A stretch of 64,000 nucleotides of DNA from Arthrobacter sp. Marseille-P9274 (GCF_946892675.1 NZ_CAMPOV010000003.1:496001-560000), one strand, 5' to 3'. Counted from the stretch's first letter, positions 50,785-60,199 are shown. Translations and numbers: made by a program. Notes: a model not told the origin generated them from the sequence alone.

Positions 50785-53568
50785 CTACCCGGCGGTGATG
50801 ACGTGGGTCCGGTGGTCGTAGCTGAAGGTGACCTGACCGCCGTCGTGCTCCAGCGCGATGTTGGAGCCTTCCCGCGCACCGCCGGCACCGTAGTTCAGGT
50901 CCCAGCCGCCGTTCAGCGCGGCCTTGAACTCGTAGCTGCCGGCCGGCAGGTCCGCCGTCAGGCGCCAGATCCCGTCCTGCTCCAGGGTGAGCATCGCCTG
51001 CTCGCAGGCCGGCTGCCAGTCCTCGCTGCAGCCAAGCTCGGAGTTGAAGCTCCCGGCGGCGGTCACCGACTCCGGCTGCTCGATCCGGTCGCCGGTGGCC
51101 ACGGTGCGTACCTCGCTGACCGAACCGTCCAGCCGCGCCCGGTACTGGAGCTGCGTTCCGTTCGGCAGGCCCAGCCCCGCCACGTCATCGAACGCGGTGT
51201 AGGCCGGTGACGAATCGTCCGTCCCGATCACGGTCCATTCTCCCTCGGCGATCCGTCGTTCCAGCGTGACCTCATGACCCGGCTTTTCCGGCGCCGCCAC
51301 CGCGCTGACTTCCACCTGGCCGGAGACCTGGCTGCCCTCAGCCGGCAGCACCATAGAAAGCTTCGGCTGCGGCACCTCCGCCGAGACCACGTTGCCCGGC
51401 CGGGTGTGCCCGCCGTTGTCCAGCACCACGGCGCGGTACTCCACTGGCGTCCCGGGCTCGAGCGCGGCCACATCATGGAACACGCGGTACGGCGCGTTGT
51501 CATCGGTACCTGCCGGCTGCCAGTCGCCGCCGTCGATCCGCGCCTCGAAGCTGACCTGGTAGAAGGACTGCCCGGCCACCTCGGCGGTGACTTCCATCCG
51601 CCCGTTGTCCTCCGCGGCGGGCTGCGGGGCGGAGAGCACGACGGCGGGGGCCTCCTTCGAGCGCGGAATCCGGCCCGCGGACTGGTACACCACGGTCGAA
51701 AGCGGCGGGACGGTCACGGTCAGTGTCCCGTCCTTGTCCGTCTTGAGCGCGCCCTCGCCGCCGTAGAGCTGGGCGAACCGGCGCTTGGGGATGTAGGTGG
51801 GAACCTGCGCCGTCTGTTCCGTCTCGGCGCTGTTCACCACAACCACGTATTCGCGCTGGTCCTCCGGGTCGATCCGAGAGAAGGCATAGATACCGACGCC
51901 CTCGGCGGCATAGCGGTGCTGCTGCGCCCCGTCGCGCAGGGCGGGGTGCTCCCGGGTGAGCGCCGCAAGGCCGCCGATCGCGCGGTAGAGCGGATGGCCG
52001 GCGTCGTAATTGTCCGCCGCATGCGTGGACGCGGTACCGATCAGGTCGTCGTCCAGGTACTCCGGCACCCGGCTGGCGAACAGGCTCTGCCGCGCGTCCT
52101 GGTCCCCGCCCGGACCGGTGAAGCCCTGCTCGTCGCCGTAGTACACCACCGGGTTCCCGCGCGAGAAATACATCAGCTCGTGCGCCAGCCGGTCGCGGCT
52201 GAGCAGTTCCGCGTCGCTGGCGCCCGGGTTGTCCGCCGCGATGAAGCTGCCGATCCGGCCCATGTCGTGGTTCCCCAGGAACGTGGGCAGCTGGTAGGCG
52301 TTGGAATCCGCGTCCGTGTACCAGTCGTCGCCGGCGAAGAACTCCCCCAGCCCGGCCGCGCCCGCGCCGCGCGAGGCGAAGTCCCGGGCCGCCTGCTGGA
52401 ACGGAAAGTCCAGCACCGCCTGCATGCTGTCGCGGGTGGTGAACTGGGAGGTGAAGCTCTTCGTGGTGTCGAAGACCTCGCCGAACATAAAGAACTCGTC
52501 CTTGCCCTGCGCCCGCGCGTACTCGAGCACGTCCGGCCCGAATTCCTGCCAGAATGCGTCGTCCACGTGCTTCATCGTGTCGATGCGGAACCCGTCCACG
52601 CCGAAGTCCCGGATCCAGGCCTGGTAGATCTCCTTCATCCCGTCCGCCACGCGCGGATGCTCGGTAAACAGGTCGTCCAGACCGAAGAAGTCGCCGTAGT
52701 AAGAGTCCTCGCCCGTGAAGGTGGTGTTGCCCCGGTTGTGGTACAGCGTCGGGTCGTTCAGCCACCCGGGAACCTTGAGGTCCTCCTCCCCCGGCTCCAG
52801 CACCGGGGTGTAGGGGAAGGACGTGGCCGGATCCAGCGCCGGGAAGTCCGCGCCGCCGGCATAGTCCCGGTCGTCGAACATCTCGCCGCCGGCCGTCCGG
52901 TAGGGCTCGCGGTCCTTGGAGACGTAGCCCGTCCGCGCGCCCTCCTCGTACCCGATCACGTCCGCGGTGTGGTTGGTGATGATGTCGAAATAGACCTTCA
53001 TCCCGCGCTCATGTGCCGCGTCGATCAGCTGCTTCAGCTCCGCGTTGGTGCCCAGGTGCGGGTCGATCTGCGTGAAATCCGTGATCCAGTAGCCGTGGTA
53101 CCCGGCCGAGGGCCCGTCCTCCAGCTGCACGGCCTTGTTCTTGAAGCTCGGCGTCAGCCAGATGGAGGTGGTGCCCAGCCCCTGGATGTAGTCGAGCCGG
53201 TCCAGCAGTCCGGCCAGGTCGCCGCCGTTGTAGAAGCCCTTCCGCGCCGGATCGAAGCCGGAGACCAGCGGATCGGAACCCAGCCCGCCGTCGTCGTTCC
53301 CGGAATTGCCGTTGGCAAAGCGGTCCGCCATCACAAAGTAGAAGTTCTCGTCGCTGACCGGGGCCCGCAGCGACTGCCGGGCCTGCGCCTGCTCCGGACC
53401 CGGGCGGGCCGCCTGCCCCGTCTCCCTCGGCTCCGCTGCGGCCGGGAGGGCGGGCACGGCCAGCAGCAGGGAAAGTACGACGGCGGCGGCGCGACGCAGT
53501 GCGGTGCGCCGGTTCCCGCTGGGCGCGGCCGAGGTGCGGGACGGAGCTATGGGGCGGGCGGCGGACAT
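50785..53568 (-). CDS. Secreted GH13 alpha-amylase-type glycoside hydrolase
   Basis: A 927-residue exported enzyme: signal peptide RRAAAVVLSLLLAVPALPAAA, then a GH13 (beta/alpha)8 barrel with nucleophile Asp330 (GVDGFRIDTMKHV), acid/base Glu364 (FMFGEVFD) and Asp435 (LGNHDMGR). FYNGGDLAGLLDRLDYIQGL and YHGYWITDFTQIDPHLGTNA are the usual region I landmarks. A C-terminal all-beta domain and two Ig/Fn-like repeats (MVLPAEGSQVSGQVEVSAVA) follow. The last ~90 residues resemble the X25/pullulanase-type starch-binding module (SFNSELGCSEDWQPACEQAM ... LPAGSYEFKAALNGGWDLNY). It probably degrades starch or maltodextrin outside the cell; amylase versus pullulanase is not decided. Confidence 0.92.
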   Translation of the reverse strand: MSAARPIAPSRTSAAPSGNRRTALRRAAAVVLSLLLAVPALPAAAEPRETGQAARPGPEQAQARQSLRAPVSDENFYFVMADRFANGNSGNDDGGLGSDPLVSGFDPARKGFYNGGDLAGLLDRLDYIQGLGTTSIWLTPSFKNKAVQLEDGPSAGYHGYWITDFTQIDPHLGTNAELKQLIDAAHERGMKVYFDIITNHTADVIGYEEGARTGYVSKDREPYRTAGGEMFDDRDYAGGADFPALDPATSFPYTPVLEPGEEDLKVPGWLNDPTLYHNRGNTTFTGEDSYYGDFFGLDDLFTEHPRVADGMKEIYQAWIRDFGVDGFRIDTMKHVDDAFWQEFGPDVLEYARAQGKDEFFMFGEVFDTTKSFTSQFTTRDSMQAVLDFPFQQAARDFASRGAGAAGLGEFFAGDDWYTDADSNAYQLPTFLGNHDMGRIGSFIAADNPGASDAELLSRDRLAHELMYFSRGNPVVYYGDEQGFTGPGGDQDARQSLFASRVPEYLDDDLIGTASTHAADNYDAGHPLYRAIGGLAALTREHPALRDGAQQHRYAAEGVGIYAFSRIDPEDQREYVVVVNSAETEQTAQVPTYIPKRRFAQLYGGEGALKTDKDGTLTVTVPPLSTVVYQSAGRIPRSKEAPAVVLSAPQPAAEDNGRMEVTAEVAGQSFYQVSFEARIDGGDWQPAGTDDNAPYRVFHDVAALEPGTPVEYRAVVLDNGGHTRPGNVVSAEVPQPKLSMVLPAEGSQVSGQVEVSAVAAPEKPGHEVTLERRIAEGEWTVIGTDDSSPAYTAFDDVAGLGLPNGTQLQYRARLDGSVSEVRTVATGDRIEQPESVTAAGSFNSELGCSEDWQPACEQAMLTLEQDGIWRLTADLPAGSYEFKAALNGGWDLNYGAGGAREGSNIALEHDGGQVTFSYDHRTHVITAG

Positions 53569-53809
53569 GGCGGCTCCTAGTCGGCTAATCCTTCAACCGC
53601 CCCAGCGTGTCCCGCGTCACACTGAGAGTCAAGGCTTGGCGCCCGGATCCGGCCGCCGGACACCCAACTGCCGCTCCACCACCCGTGGACCCTCAGCGCC
53701 CCCACCCGTTCGGGGGATTTTCCCGGGCCTGCAGACGGAGTAGATTGTGCGCTATCTGCCGGCGCGAGCGTGCCGGCCATCCCGGGGGTGGCACGAACCG
53801 GAGCTCATC

Positions 53810-55078
53810 ATGAAGGCAACACGCAATCCCGCCCGGCACTCGTCGAGAAAGTCAGTCGCCGCCGTCGGCCTGGCGACCGTGCTGCTGCTCGGCGCGGTCG
53901 GCTGCACCGCCTCGGGCCCGGCGCAGCCGCCGCGGCCGACCGAGGAGGCCGCGGCAGTGGCCGGCGGCGCTCCTGCCCGGATCACGGTCGATGAGGGACG
54001 GCTCCGGCAGACATTCGAGAGCCTCGCGGAGGACCTGCTGACTCCCGGTGCCGTGATGCTGCTGCGCACCCCGGAGCAGCAGCTTGAGTTCACCTACGGC
54101 AACCGCAGCCTGGACGACTCCGATCCGGTCGACGTGCAGGACCACATCAGGATCGGTTCCATCACCAAGACCTGGACGGGAACGGTCATCCTGCAGCTGG
54201 TCGAAGAAGGGCGGCTGAAGCTGGAGGACCCGGTCTCTAAGTTCCGGGACGACGTCCCCAACGGCGGGAAGATCACCGTCGAGCAGCTGCTCAACATGCG
54301 CAGCGGCCTCTACAACTACTCGGAATCCTATGAGCTCAACCTCGCGCTCGACGAGACGCCCGAGCGGGTCTGGACGCCCGAGGAGCTGGTCGCCATCGCG
54401 CTGCCCCTGCCCGCGTATTTCCCGCCGGGCGAGGGCTACCACTACTCGAACACCAACACCGCGCTGCTCGGGCTGATCGCCGAAGACCTGGAGGACAAGC
54501 CCCTCGAGGAGATCGTCCAGGAGCGCATCCTCGGTCCGCTGGGCATGGACGACTCCGCGTTCCCGCCCTCGGAAACCACCACACTGGCGGCGCCGCATCC
54601 GCAGGGCTACATGTTCATGGACAACGTCCTCACCATCGCGTCCACCAAGCTTCCGGCGGACTTGATCGCGGCGGCCGAGGCCGGCGAGCTGGAGCCGAAC
54701 GACGTCACCGACGCGAGCAGCTCGTGGTGCTGGGCCGCCGGGCAGGGCACCTCGAGCGCCGGCGACCTTGCCGTGTGGGGCGAGGCCTTGGCGGAGGGCG
54801 GCGTGCTGGGCACGGAGATGCAGAAGATCCGGATGGACAGCCTGCGGCCGGTCGATCCGGACAATCCCGATTCGCCGCAGTACGGCCTCGCCATTGCGAA
54901 GTTCGGCGAGCTGTACGGCCACACCGGCGAGCTGCCGGGCTTCAACAGCTTCATGGGCTATGACCCGGGCAACGACCTGACGCTGGTGGTGTGGACCAAC
55001 CTGGCCCCCGCCGCGGACGGCCGCGATCCGGCGACGTCCATCGCCCGGGCCCTGATCGGCGAGCTGTACGGCGGCTGA
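53810..55078 (+). CDS. Serine hydrolase lipoprotein of the beta-lactamase/DD-peptidase fold
   Basis: A 422-residue lipoprotein: signal SVAAVGLATVLLLGAVGC, then a class C-type serine hydrolase domain. The catalytic set is complete: Ser117-x-x-Lys120 (RIGSITKTWTGT), Tyr212-Ser-Asn214 (YHYSNTNTALLG) and HTG (LYGHTGELPGFNSF). Substrates may be D-peptides, esters or peptidoglycan; resemblance to Streptomyces R61 DD-peptidase is greater than to true beta-lactamases. ATG 53810 is preferred, with GGAG upstream and an N-terminus that gives a proper signal. The 241-base spacer to the divergent GH13 gene holds no gene. Confidence 0.9.
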   Translation: MKATRNPARHSSRKSVAAVGLATVLLLGAVGCTASGPAQPPRPTEEAAAVAGGAPARITVDEGRLRQTFESLAEDLLTPGAVMLLRTPEQQLEFTYGNRSLDDSDPVDVQDHIRIGSITKTWTGTVILQLVEEGRLKLEDPVSKFRDDVPNGGKITVEQLLNMRSGLYNYSESYELNLALDETPERVWTPEELVAIALPLPAYFPPGEGYHYSNTNTALLGLIAEDLEDKPLEEIVQERILGPLGMDDSAFPPSETTTLAAPHPQGYMFMDNVLTIASTKLPADLIAAAEAGELEPNDVTDASSSWCWAAGQGTSSAGDLAVWGEALAEGGVLGTEMQKIRMDSLRPVDPDNPDSPQYGLAIAKFGELYGHTGELPGFNSFMGYDPGNDLTLVVWTNLAPAADGRDPATSIARALIGELYGG

Positions 55079-55120
55079 CGCGCGTGCCCGCCTCCAACCC
55101 GCCTCGTCAGGCGCGGAGGG

Positions 55121-55441
55121 TCAGGCGACGGTCATTTCGCCCATCTGGTCCCATCCCTCGCCGTCGATCTGGCGGCTGATGATGCGCGGGGTTTCCTGCA
55201 GGTACTGCGGCTGCTCGGCCATGGCCTTCGCGAAGTGGCCGCTCCTGACGTGGGCCTCGGCCGCGTCGTCCTTGAAGGCCTCGACGAGGACGTATTCGTT
55301 CGGATCGTCGACGCTGCGGGACCAGTCGAACCAGAGGTTGCCGGGCTCGGCGCGCGTTGCTTCGGTGAATTCACGGCTCAGCTCGGGCCACTGGTCCGCG
55401 TGCTCGGGCTTGACCTTGAACTTGACGACGATGAAAATCAC
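55121..55441 (-). CDS. Putative quinol monooxygenase (YgiN-like ABM)
   Basis: A 106-residue protein from GTG 55441 (Shine-Dalgarno AGGAAGG): VIFIVVKFKVKPEHADQWPE, ATRAEPGNLWFDWSRSVDDP, NEYVLVEAFKDDAAEAHVRS and GHFAKAMAEQPQYLQETPRI. These are the strand-helix pattern and H-x-x-S-x-H-F signature of YgiN-type ABM proteins, which oxidise quinols without cofactors. It is convergent with the serine hydrolase gene. Confidence 0.87.
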   Translation of the reverse strand: MIFIVVKFKVKPEHADQWPELSREFTEATRAEPGNLWFDWSRSVDDPNEYVLVEAFKDDAAEAHVRSGHFAKAMAEQPQYLQETPRIISRQIDGEGWDQMGEMTVA

Positions 55442-55519
55442 TTCGGCTGCCTTCCTGTTGCTGGTGACCGGCCGGACCACATGGCCCGGCCGAGTGGTGG
55501 GTGCTCCCGGTTCATCCTT

Positions 55520-56053
55520 TCATGTGCCCGCGGCCAGCTTTCGTGCCGCGGCGAGATAGCGCCGCGTCACGAATTTCTGGACGGCGACCGTGACGGGGGC
55601 GCCGGCCCGGTAGAACCAGTTGGAGGGCCGGCTGTACGCGAACAGCTCAAGATGGACCCGGCCGTCGGGTGTGAGCACGGCCAGGAAGCTTTCCTCTCCG
55701 GAGGCCGGATGGCCGGGCAGCGTGCCGTAGCCGAAGCCCGCGCGGTCCGGTTCCTCCACGGCCCAAACCACCCGGCAGGGTGCGGCGAGCCGGAGCGGTC
55801 CGACGCCGAAGCGCGAGACCACGTCCACTCCCTCGGCCGCCCGCGGCGTCGACCGGTCCACGCGGAGCCCCGCGACCCTGTGGAGGTCCCAGGCCAGGAT
55901 CCCGTCCGCCAGCCTGGCGAAGGCCTCCCTGCCCGAGCCGACGGCCACCCGATGCCGGGCAACGCGGTAGCCTTCCGGCGCCCGGCCCAGCCGGGTCAGC
56001 CCTTGGTCGGGGTAAGTCAGCCCCGCGGCGCTGTAGGATTTCCGCCCGTTCAT
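55520..56053 (-). CDS. DUF1990 family protein
   Basis: A 177-residue soluble protein with the DUF1990 pattern: MNGRKSYSAAGLTYPDQGLT, RLGRAPEGYRVARHRVAVGS, AGFGYGTLPGHPASGEESFL and LFAYSRPSNWFYRAGAPVTV. The G-Y-G-T-L-x-G-H-x-x-x-G-E-E-x-F segment is diagnostic. The fold is thought to be lipocalin/START-like, and its function is unknown. Its start overlaps the stop of the next upstream gene by four bases (ATGA), forming an operon of three minus-strand genes with 56050 and 56703. Confidence 0.87.
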   Translation of the reverse strand: MNGRKSYSAAGLTYPDQGLTRLGRAPEGYRVARHRVAVGSGREAFARLADGILAWDLHRVAGLRVDRSTPRAAEGVDVVSRFGVGPLRLAAPCRVVWAVEEPDRAGFGYGTLPGHPASGEESFLAVLTPDGRVHLELFAYSRPSNWFYRAGAPVTVAVQKFVTRRYLAAARKLAAGT

Positions 56054-56703
56054 CGGGTCCTTCCGCCGTCCGGCGCGTTCCGGCCCTCCGCCGTCGTCGC
56101 GGTGCCCGTCTGGTCCCGGCTAACTGCAGTCTTCCCGCCGCCTGCCGTGCCCGCGGTGCCCGACTCACCCGCCAGCCGGAACTGCTCCGCGGCGGCCTCG
56201 TCCTCCCCCTGGTCCTCCATGGCCCGGGCCAGCAGCAGGTGGAACCCGGGCGCCCAGCGCCGCACCAGCGGATCCCTGCTCCGATCCACCACGGCCAGCC
56301 CGGTTTCGGCCCACTCCGCCGCGGCGTAGGGATCCGTGGCCGCGGCCATCTGCATCGCATCCGCTGCCAGGTAGTCGAGGCCGGACTCGGCCGCCAGATG
56401 CGCGGCGTCCTCGAAGAGCGGCATCGCGTCCGCGGCCTGACCGGCCGCGAGCAGGACCCGGCCCCGTTCCAGGAGGATACGGACCAGCACCACCGGCTCC
56501 CCGCCGTCGTCGATCAGCTCCAGCAGGTGCAGGGCTTCTTCATGCCGGCCCTGCATACCGAGCGCCCGCGCCACCTGGGTGGACAGCTCGTTCCGGTCCG
56601 CGCGCAAAGCAAAGCGGTTGGTGTCCGCCGCCCGGATCCGCTGCTCGGATCCCACCGGGTCCGTAAAGTCCCACAGCTCGTCCAGCGTCTCCTGCGCGAT
56701 CAT
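56050..56703 (-). CDS. TPR-like protein
   Basis: A 217-residue, mostly helical protein with degenerate tetratricopeptide repeats: ELSTQVARALGMQGRHEEAL, LVRILLERGRVLLAAGQAAD, LAAESGLDYLAADAMQMAAA and WAPGFHLLLARAMEDQGEDE (the repeated helix pair A-x(3)-G-(R/D)-x-x-(E/D)-A). It has no signal peptide. The last 40 residues are low complexity. It overlaps both neighbours (four bases with DUF1990, one base with YjbR), so it belongs to the same operon. It may be a scaffold; no partner is evident. Confidence 0.78.
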   Translation of the reverse strand: MIAQETLDELWDFTDPVGSEQRIRAADTNRFALRADRNELSTQVARALGMQGRHEEALHLLELIDDGGEPVVLVRILLERGRVLLAAGQAADAMPLFEDAAHLAAESGLDYLAADAMQMAAATDPYAAAEWAETGLAVVDRSRDPLVRRWAPGFHLLLARAMEDQGEDEAAAEQFRLAGESGTAGTAGGGKTAVSRDQTGTATTAEGRNAPDGGRTR

Positions 56704-57092
56704 CAGCCCTCCCTGCTGAGCCCTGCCCAGCCCAGGGCCTCCTGGTCCCGCCGCGGCAGCCCGGCGACCACCAGGTCATACGAGTCCTCGATCATGTCCC
56801 GGATCATCCCGTCCTCCAGGCCGCCGGTGCAGAGCACGCCGTTCCAGTGCGTCTTGTTCATGTGGTAGGCGCCCGTGATCTCCGGATGGGCGGCGCGCAG
56901 CTGCAGCGCCAGCTCCGGCTCGCACTTGAGGCTAATGCTCAGCGGCTCGGCCCCGAGGTCCGCCAGCGCGAACATCTTCGCGGGCCCCGGCCGCCCGCGC
57001 ACCTTGAAGACCGAGGCCTCCGGGCCGAAGGGGAAATCCTCGAACGCGCCCGGCAGGCCCAGGCAAATCGCTCGCAGCCCGGCTCCATCCAC
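56703..57092 (-). CDS. MmcQ/YjbR family protein
   Basis: A 129-residue protein with the YjbR fold pattern: LRAICLGLPGAFEDFPFGPE, KMFALADLGAEPLSISLKCE, PEITGAYHMNKTHWNGVLCT and MIRDMIEDSYDLVVAGLPRR. The N-K-x-H-W-N-x-V and S-Y-D-L-V signatures are clear. YjbR proteins have a CyaY-like fold and are called DNA-binding, with little evidence. It is the first gene of a three-gene unit. Confidence 0.88.
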   Translation of the reverse strand: MDGAGLRAICLGLPGAFEDFPFGPEASVFKVRGRPGPAKMFALADLGAEPLSISLKCEPELALQLRAAHPEITGAYHMNKTHWNGVLCTGGLEDGMIRDMIEDSYDLVVAGLPRRDQEALGWAGLSREG

Positions 57093-57257
57093 CCGGCCAG
57101 CCTACCGCCGCCCGCAGGCCGCGGAAAGGCGGCCCCGCAGGTTGTGGAAACGTGCCGCCCCGGCCATCCTGTCACCGACGTGGAGCATACTTAGAGGACG
57201 ACGGCGGCAGCGGGGCGGGTGCCGGCATGTCCTCGGACAGTGCTATAGGAGGTACAC

Positions 57258-58097
57258 GTGAGCGGCGGAGTGGACAGGGCGAAGCAGCAGGCCCGCAGGG
57301 CCAGGGACACGGCGGAGGAAGCCTCCGAATCGAAGACCTTGGAGACTGTGGCGCGGTTCGGCTGGGCGGCCAACGGGTTGCTGCATCTACTGATCGGCGT
57401 GCTCGCGCTGCGGCTGGCGCTCGGGGCCTCGGGCGAGGCGGACCAGGGCGGCGCAGTCAGCGAGCTTTCCTCCAAACCGGGTGGAGCGCTGCTGATCTGG
57501 GCCGGGATGATCGCCTGCGCCGCGCTGGCGCTGTGGCAGTTCTCCGACGCGGCTTTCGGCTACCGGCACCTGGAAGACAGGAAGAAGTGGGGCAAGCGGG
57601 CCAAGGCCGCTGGCTTGGGCATCGTTTTCGCGGCGATCAGCAGCGTCTTCGGCGTCTTCGCGTTCGGGGGCAGCAGCGACAGCAGCGAGTCCTCCCAAGA
57701 CGCCAGTTCCAGGCTGCTGCAGTTCCCCGGCGGCGCTATCCTGCTGTTCCTGATCGGTGCCGGCATTGCCGCCGCGGGAGTCTTCTACGTCTACAAGGGC
57801 GTCGTGCAGAAGTTCTTCGACGACCTCAAGACCCTCCCGCCCGGGGGACAGCGGATCGCAGTCAGCTGGCTGGGGAGCATCGGCTACATCGGCAAGGGTG
57901 CCGCCCTCGTCGTGCTCGGGATCCTGTTCGCCGTCGCCGCGTTCCACCAGGATCCGGAGGAGGCCAAGGGGCTGGACGGAGCGCTCAAGGCCCTGAAGGA
58001 GCAGCCCTTGGGAGACGCGGCACTGATCCTGATTGCCATCGGCCTGATGTGCTACGGCCTCTACCTGGGGGCGCGTGCCCGCTACGGCAAGATGTAG
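57258..58097 (+). CDS. DUF1206 membrane protein
   Basis: A 279-residue protein with six hydrophobic segments arranged as three repeated pairs: FGWAANGLLHLLIGVLALRL, LLIWAGMIACAALALWQFSD, LLFLIGAGIAAAGVFYVYKG and YIGKGAALVVLGILFAVAAF. The repeated R/G-x-x-(A/G)-x-G-(L/A)-(L/V) helix starts define DUF1206. A Ser/Asp-rich loop separates repeats 1 and 2. It starts at GTG 57258 after AGGAGG. The function is unknown; the family is widespread in Actinobacteria and Cyanobacteria. Confidence 0.87.
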   Translation: MSGGVDRAKQQARRARDTAEEASESKTLETVARFGWAANGLLHLLIGVLALRLALGASGEADQGGAVSELSSKPGGALLIWAGMIACAALALWQFSDAAFGYRHLEDRKKWGKRAKAAGLGIVFAAISSVFGVFAFGGSSDSSESSQDASSRLLQFPGGAILLFLIGAGIAAAGVFYVYKGVVQKFFDDLKTLPPGGQRIAVSWLGSIGYIGKGAALVVLGILFAVAAFHQDPEEAKGLDGALKALKEQPLGDAALILIAIGLMCYGLYLGARARYGKM

Positions 58098-58146
58098 ACG
58101 CCCGGTGCGGGCGTTCGGTCCCCCGCGGGTTTAGTTCCGAGCCGCC

Positions 58147-58779
58147 CTAGTCATTGAACTGGGACGTCAGCGCCCGGCGGATGGACTTCAGGTGGTCCAG
58201 CATGGCCTTCCGGGCGCCCTCAGGGTCTCCGGCGGCGACGGCGGCATAAATCGCCTCGTGCTCCCAGACCTCCTCCTCGCTGCGCAGGTGGCTCTGGGCC
58301 CCGGGAACCACGTTGTAGGCGCGGCCCATCTCGGTCATGCACCGGAGCAAGGCCTCCAGCATCCGCGAGTTGCCGGCCTCGGCGGCCAGCGACTCGTGGA
58401 ATGCCCTGCCGCTGGCGATCGAGGCCTCGGGGTCCGATTGGAGCAGCTCCCGCTGCCGGACCAGCGCCTGCTTCATGGCATCGAGCCCGTGGCCGCCGCG
58501 GGCGGCCCTGGCAGCGAGATGCGGTTCAAGCACCGTGCGCATCTCAACGAGTTCAAGCACATCCGGCAGCCCCATAGTGCGGATGAGATAGCCCTTCTTA
58601 GGCAGCACCGTGACGTAGCTCTGGGCCACGAGCCGCTGCAGCGCCTCGCGCACGGGCGTCTTGGAAACCCCGAACTCCTTGGCGAGCTCGGGCTCGACGA
58701 CCACGGAGCCGGGTTCCAGCACCCCCTGCAGGATCCGCTCCCGCAAGAGCTGCTCCAAACGATCGGCCAGCGACCCCAT
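58147..58779 (-). CDS. GntR-family regulator (FCD/FadR subfamily)
   Basis: A 210-residue repressor: N-terminal winged helix LADRLEQLLRERILQGVLEP, then VEPELAKEFGVSKTPVREAL and QRLVAQSYVTVLPKKGYLIR, with a C-terminal all-helical FCD domain that binds metal and small acids (LVEMRTVLEPHLAARAARGG, ASGRAFHESLAAEAGNSRML). It is divergent from the MHS symporter and hydroxyacid oxidase genes, with the inverted repeat at 58823 between, so it probably represses them until an inducer (a 2-hydroxy acid such as lactate or mandelate) binds. Inducer and targets are inferred from context. Confidence 0.88.
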   Translation of the reverse strand: MGSLADRLEQLLRERILQGVLEPGSVVVEPELAKEFGVSKTPVREALQRLVAQSYVTVLPKKGYLIRTMGLPDVLELVEMRTVLEPHLAARAARGGHGLDAMKQALVRQRELLQSDPEASIASGRAFHESLAAEAGNSRMLEALLRCMTEMGRAYNVVPGAQSHLRSEEEVWEHEAIYAAVAAGDPEGARKAMLDHLKSIRRALTSQFND

Positions 58780-58822
58780 TCATGCCCTCCTTCAGCGGCT
58801 GCTCCTTCATAGAAATATACTT

Positions 58823-58836
58823 CAGAAATACTTCTG
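58823..58836. promoter_or_regulatory. Probable GntR operator
   Basis: CAGAA-ATAC-TTCTG is a perfect inverted repeat between the GntR gene and the symporter gene. The AT-rich flank (GAAATATACTT) also repeats ATACTTC on both sides, which may mark a promoter overlapped by the operator. Confidence 0.65.
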
Positions 58837-58867
58837 TGGTATCACTGAGCCTGTGGAACGACCTTCA

Positions 58868-60199
58868 ATGGAGCAGCAGCAGGAAATAGCGCCGCCGTCC
58901 GCGCCCGCCGGACTCCCGCAGGGAGCAAGCAGGGCGCTGACTGCCGCCGTCGTCGGCACCATCATCGAGTGGTACGACTACGCGCTCTACGGCGCCGCGG
59001 CGGGCCTGGTGATCGGGCCGCTGTTCTTCTCCGATGCGGTTCCCGAGGCCGCCGCGATGGCAGCGTTCGCCACCTTCGCCGTCGGCTTCATCGCGCGGCC
59101 CCTCGGCGGCGTCGTCATCGGACACATCGGCGACCGGCACGGGCGCAAGCCTGCTATGGTCCTCACCATCCTGCTGATGGGCGCCGCCACCGTCGGCATC
59201 GGGCTGCTGCCCACCGCCGCCGCCATCGGGGCGGCCGCACCGCTGCTCCTGGTCCTGTTCCGCCTGCTCCAGGGCCTCGGCGCGGGCGCAGAACTGGCGG
59301 GCGCCATGACCCTGGTGGCCGAGTTCGCGCCGCCGAAGCAGCGCGGCAAATACACGTCCTTCGTCCTCGCCACGCCTCCGGCCGGCATCGCCCTCGCAAC
59401 GCTGGCCTTCTTCCTGGCATCGATGGCCGGCGACCAGGCCCTCCTTGACGGGGCCTGGCGCGTGCCGTTCCTCGTGTCGGCCGTCCTCTTCTTCGTCGCC
59501 CTGTACATCCGCTCCAGCCTCGAGGAGACCCCCGAGTACCTGCAGGCCCTCGCCAATCGGGGCAAGCAGGAGAAAAAGGTGCCCCTCGGCGAGCTGTGGC
59601 GCCATAACCGCCGCCAGGTGTTCCTCGGCTTCCTGTCCATCACCGGGCACAACGCCGTCAACTACGTCATGGCCGTCTTCGCGATCACCTTCATGACCTC
59701 GGAAGCGGTCGGCATGCCGCGGCCCACGGCGCTCCTGGTCGTGACCATCGCCTCGCTCTTCTGCATCATCGGCTCCCCGATCGCCGGCTGGGCCGCAGAC
59801 CGGTACGGGGCGGGACGGGTGCTCGCGTTCGGCGGGATCGTCGGAGCCCTGTTCGCCTGGCCGCTCTTCGAGATGATGGCCACCGGCAACCCCCTGATCG
59901 CCGGGCTGGGGCTGGCCATCGGCTACGTGTTCAGCGTCAGCGCCAGCTCCGGGGCCCAGGGCGCGTTCCTGACCAACCTCTTCCCGCCCAAGCAGCGGTT
60001 CTCCGGCGTGGCGCTGGCCAGGGAGACCAACGGCGCCATCATCGCCGGCCTCTCGCCGCTGATCGCCGCGGCGCTGATCCAGGCCGCGGACGGCGGCACC
60101 TGGCTGGCCGCGGCGTACGTGGCGGCCTGCTGCGTGTGCAGCATCGTCGCCGTCGTCCTGGCCCGCGGTACCGGTAACAATGCCTCGGCCGCCCGCTGA
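58868..60199 (+). CDS. MHS-family MFS symporter (metabolite:H+)
   Basis: A 443-residue MFS transporter of the metabolite:H+ symporter type (ShiA, KgtP, ProP). Family marks are the opening TAAVVGTIIEWYDYALYGAA, the A-motif GHIGDRHGRKPAMVLTILLM and LFRLLQGLGAGAELAGAMTL. About twelve membrane segments are present. It is followed 30 bases later by the FMN hydroxyacid oxidase gene, so the likely cargo is a 2-hydroxy acid or related monocarboxylate (inference). ATG 58868 is preferred; GTG 58853 would add five residues. Confidence 0.9.
   Translation: MEQQQEIAPPSAPAGLPQGASRALTAAVVGTIIEWYDYALYGAAAGLVIGPLFFSDAVPEAAAMAAFATFAVGFIARPLGGVVIGHIGDRHGRKPAMVLTILLMGAATVGIGLLPTAAAIGAAAPLLLVLFRLLQGLGAGAELAGAMTLVAEFAPPKQRGKYTSFVLATPPAGIALATLAFFLASMAGDQALLDGAWRVPFLVSAVLFFVALYIRSSLEETPEYLQALANRGKQEKKVPLGELWRHNRRQVFLGFLSITGHNAVNYVMAVFAITFMTSEAVGMPRPTALLVVTIASLFCIIGSPIAGWAADRYGAGRVLAFGGIVGALFAWPLFEMMATGNPLIAGLGLAIGYVFSVSASSGAQGAFLTNLFPPKQRFSGVALARETNGAIIAGLSPLIAAALIQAADGGTWLAAAYVAACCVCSIVAVVLARGTGNNASAAR

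Noticed and set aside
46905-50888. A 1327-codon open frame antisense to purL and purQ
   Set aside because: It is Arg/Ala/Gly/His-rich, without domains, and lies opposite highly conserved purine genes. High-GC third positions create such frames.
51274-53580. A 768-codon plus-strand frame opposite the GH13 gene
   Set aside because: No conserved motifs. The GH13 strand carries all active-site residues.
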